Source: Entrophospora sp. SA101
Taxonomy: Eukaryota > Glomeromycota > Glomeromycetes > Entrophosporales > Entrophosporaceae
DNA: 17,114 bases
NCBI GenBank assembly: GCA_958430865.1
Contig: CAUDNR010001060.1
Span: forward strand, 3,320-20,433
Direction: 5' to 3'
The position numbers were made by a program, and so were the translations under genes. Under the pieces are notes generated by a model, which worked only from the letters and a program-made list of their open reading frames with translations, ran no database searches and was not told the DNA's origin. Below are positions 16,860-17,114 of the stretch, piece after piece (the stretch's first letter is position 1; each line of letters begins with the position of its first letter).

Positions 16860-17114
16860 CTTGGGAATAATCTCAGTATCATTTTTCTGCGTAGAAAATA
16901 TTGACTGAGATCTTTACTGGATGAGGAATAGCCTCGAATCTCTGATTCCTCACTAGACACGTAACAGGAGGGAACGTCCTATATAAGGAATGGATTTTCA
17001 CAATTGATTTCAATTTTTTTTATACAGTTTAAAATATTTTTACAAGGGTATTACGTAGCCCATTCTTACAATAAATCATGTGCAAATAATTACACAAATT
17101 TGAAGCTTTACACT
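16860..17114 (-). promoter_or_regulatory. Probable promoter and leader of the small membrane protein gene
   Basis: CCTTATATAGG (about 16978-16988) is a TATA-like palindrome on both strands, about 120 bases upstream of the putative leader intron on the minus strand. A short upstream ATG (near 16895) opens only a few codons. Nothing else is recognised up to the window edge. Confidence 0.3.

Noticed and set aside
1..17114. CRISPR arrays, bacterial operons, rRNA, viral genes
   Set aside because: No regular short repeats with unique spacers, no ribosome-binding-site-led operons, no rRNA-like conserved stretches and no viral protein motifs were seen; the introns point to a eukaryotic nucleus.

Overview
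The window looks like nuclear DNA of an AT-rich fungus. It has spliceosomal introns with fungal-type signals, F-box/leucine-rich genes of a style abundant in Glomeromycotina (a Rhizophagus irregularis-like genome is my best guess, from gene style and repeat content, not from a database match), long A/T homopolymers, and many DNA transposons and MITEs. Nothing points to a bacterium, organelle or virus. Most of the 17 kb is repeat or decayed transposon.

Left part (1-6350). A MITE with 30-bp terminal inverted repeats (547-1000) sits just upstream of a small Gln/Asn-rich gene (1141-1643) that appears to carry a one-base frameshift. Then come gene-less DNA, a repeat block of higher GC with hairpin-forming 66-70 bp units (about 3420-4056), an array of short 'TTTACGTATTACC' motifs (4060-4410), a second MITE (4537-4742), a decayed hAT-type element carrying part of a BED zinc finger (5516-6141), and a 145-bp hAT-type MITE with a visible target duplication (6197-6341).

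Middle (6326-8396, minus strand). One multi-pass membrane protein gene of unknown function (7137-8396) is followed in the same frame, after two stop codons, by a second long charged coding stretch (7127 to 6326) with no ATG at its beginning. The two may be parts of one gene, either spliced or broken. Inside the second part is a 16-nt GT...AG stretch whose removal joins two reading frames. Its stop codon now lies inside the 145-bp MITE.

Centre-right (8520-13045). Tandem repeats, a badly broken F-box/LRR pseudogene (9922-10775, minus), a 695-bp hAT-type non-autonomous element rich in CTATACG motifs (11269-11963), and a second array of the GTATCAC motif family (11972-12540) related to the one at 4060-4410.

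Right part (13046-17114). A nearly complete piggyBac-like transposon (13046-15575) has perfect 27-bp inverted repeats, an intron, all three catalytic Asp residues and a C-terminal Cys-rich domain. Its reading frame is broken exactly at two poly-A runs. A third copy of the 18-bp palindromic core of its ends lies in frame at the 3' end of an F-box gene (15909-16454, minus). The last gene (16506-16799, minus) encodes a small single-pass membrane protein with a likely 48-nt intron in its 5' leader.

The genes do not form a pathway. The common theme is transposon ends rewriting the 3' ends of host genes, seen at two separate loci.
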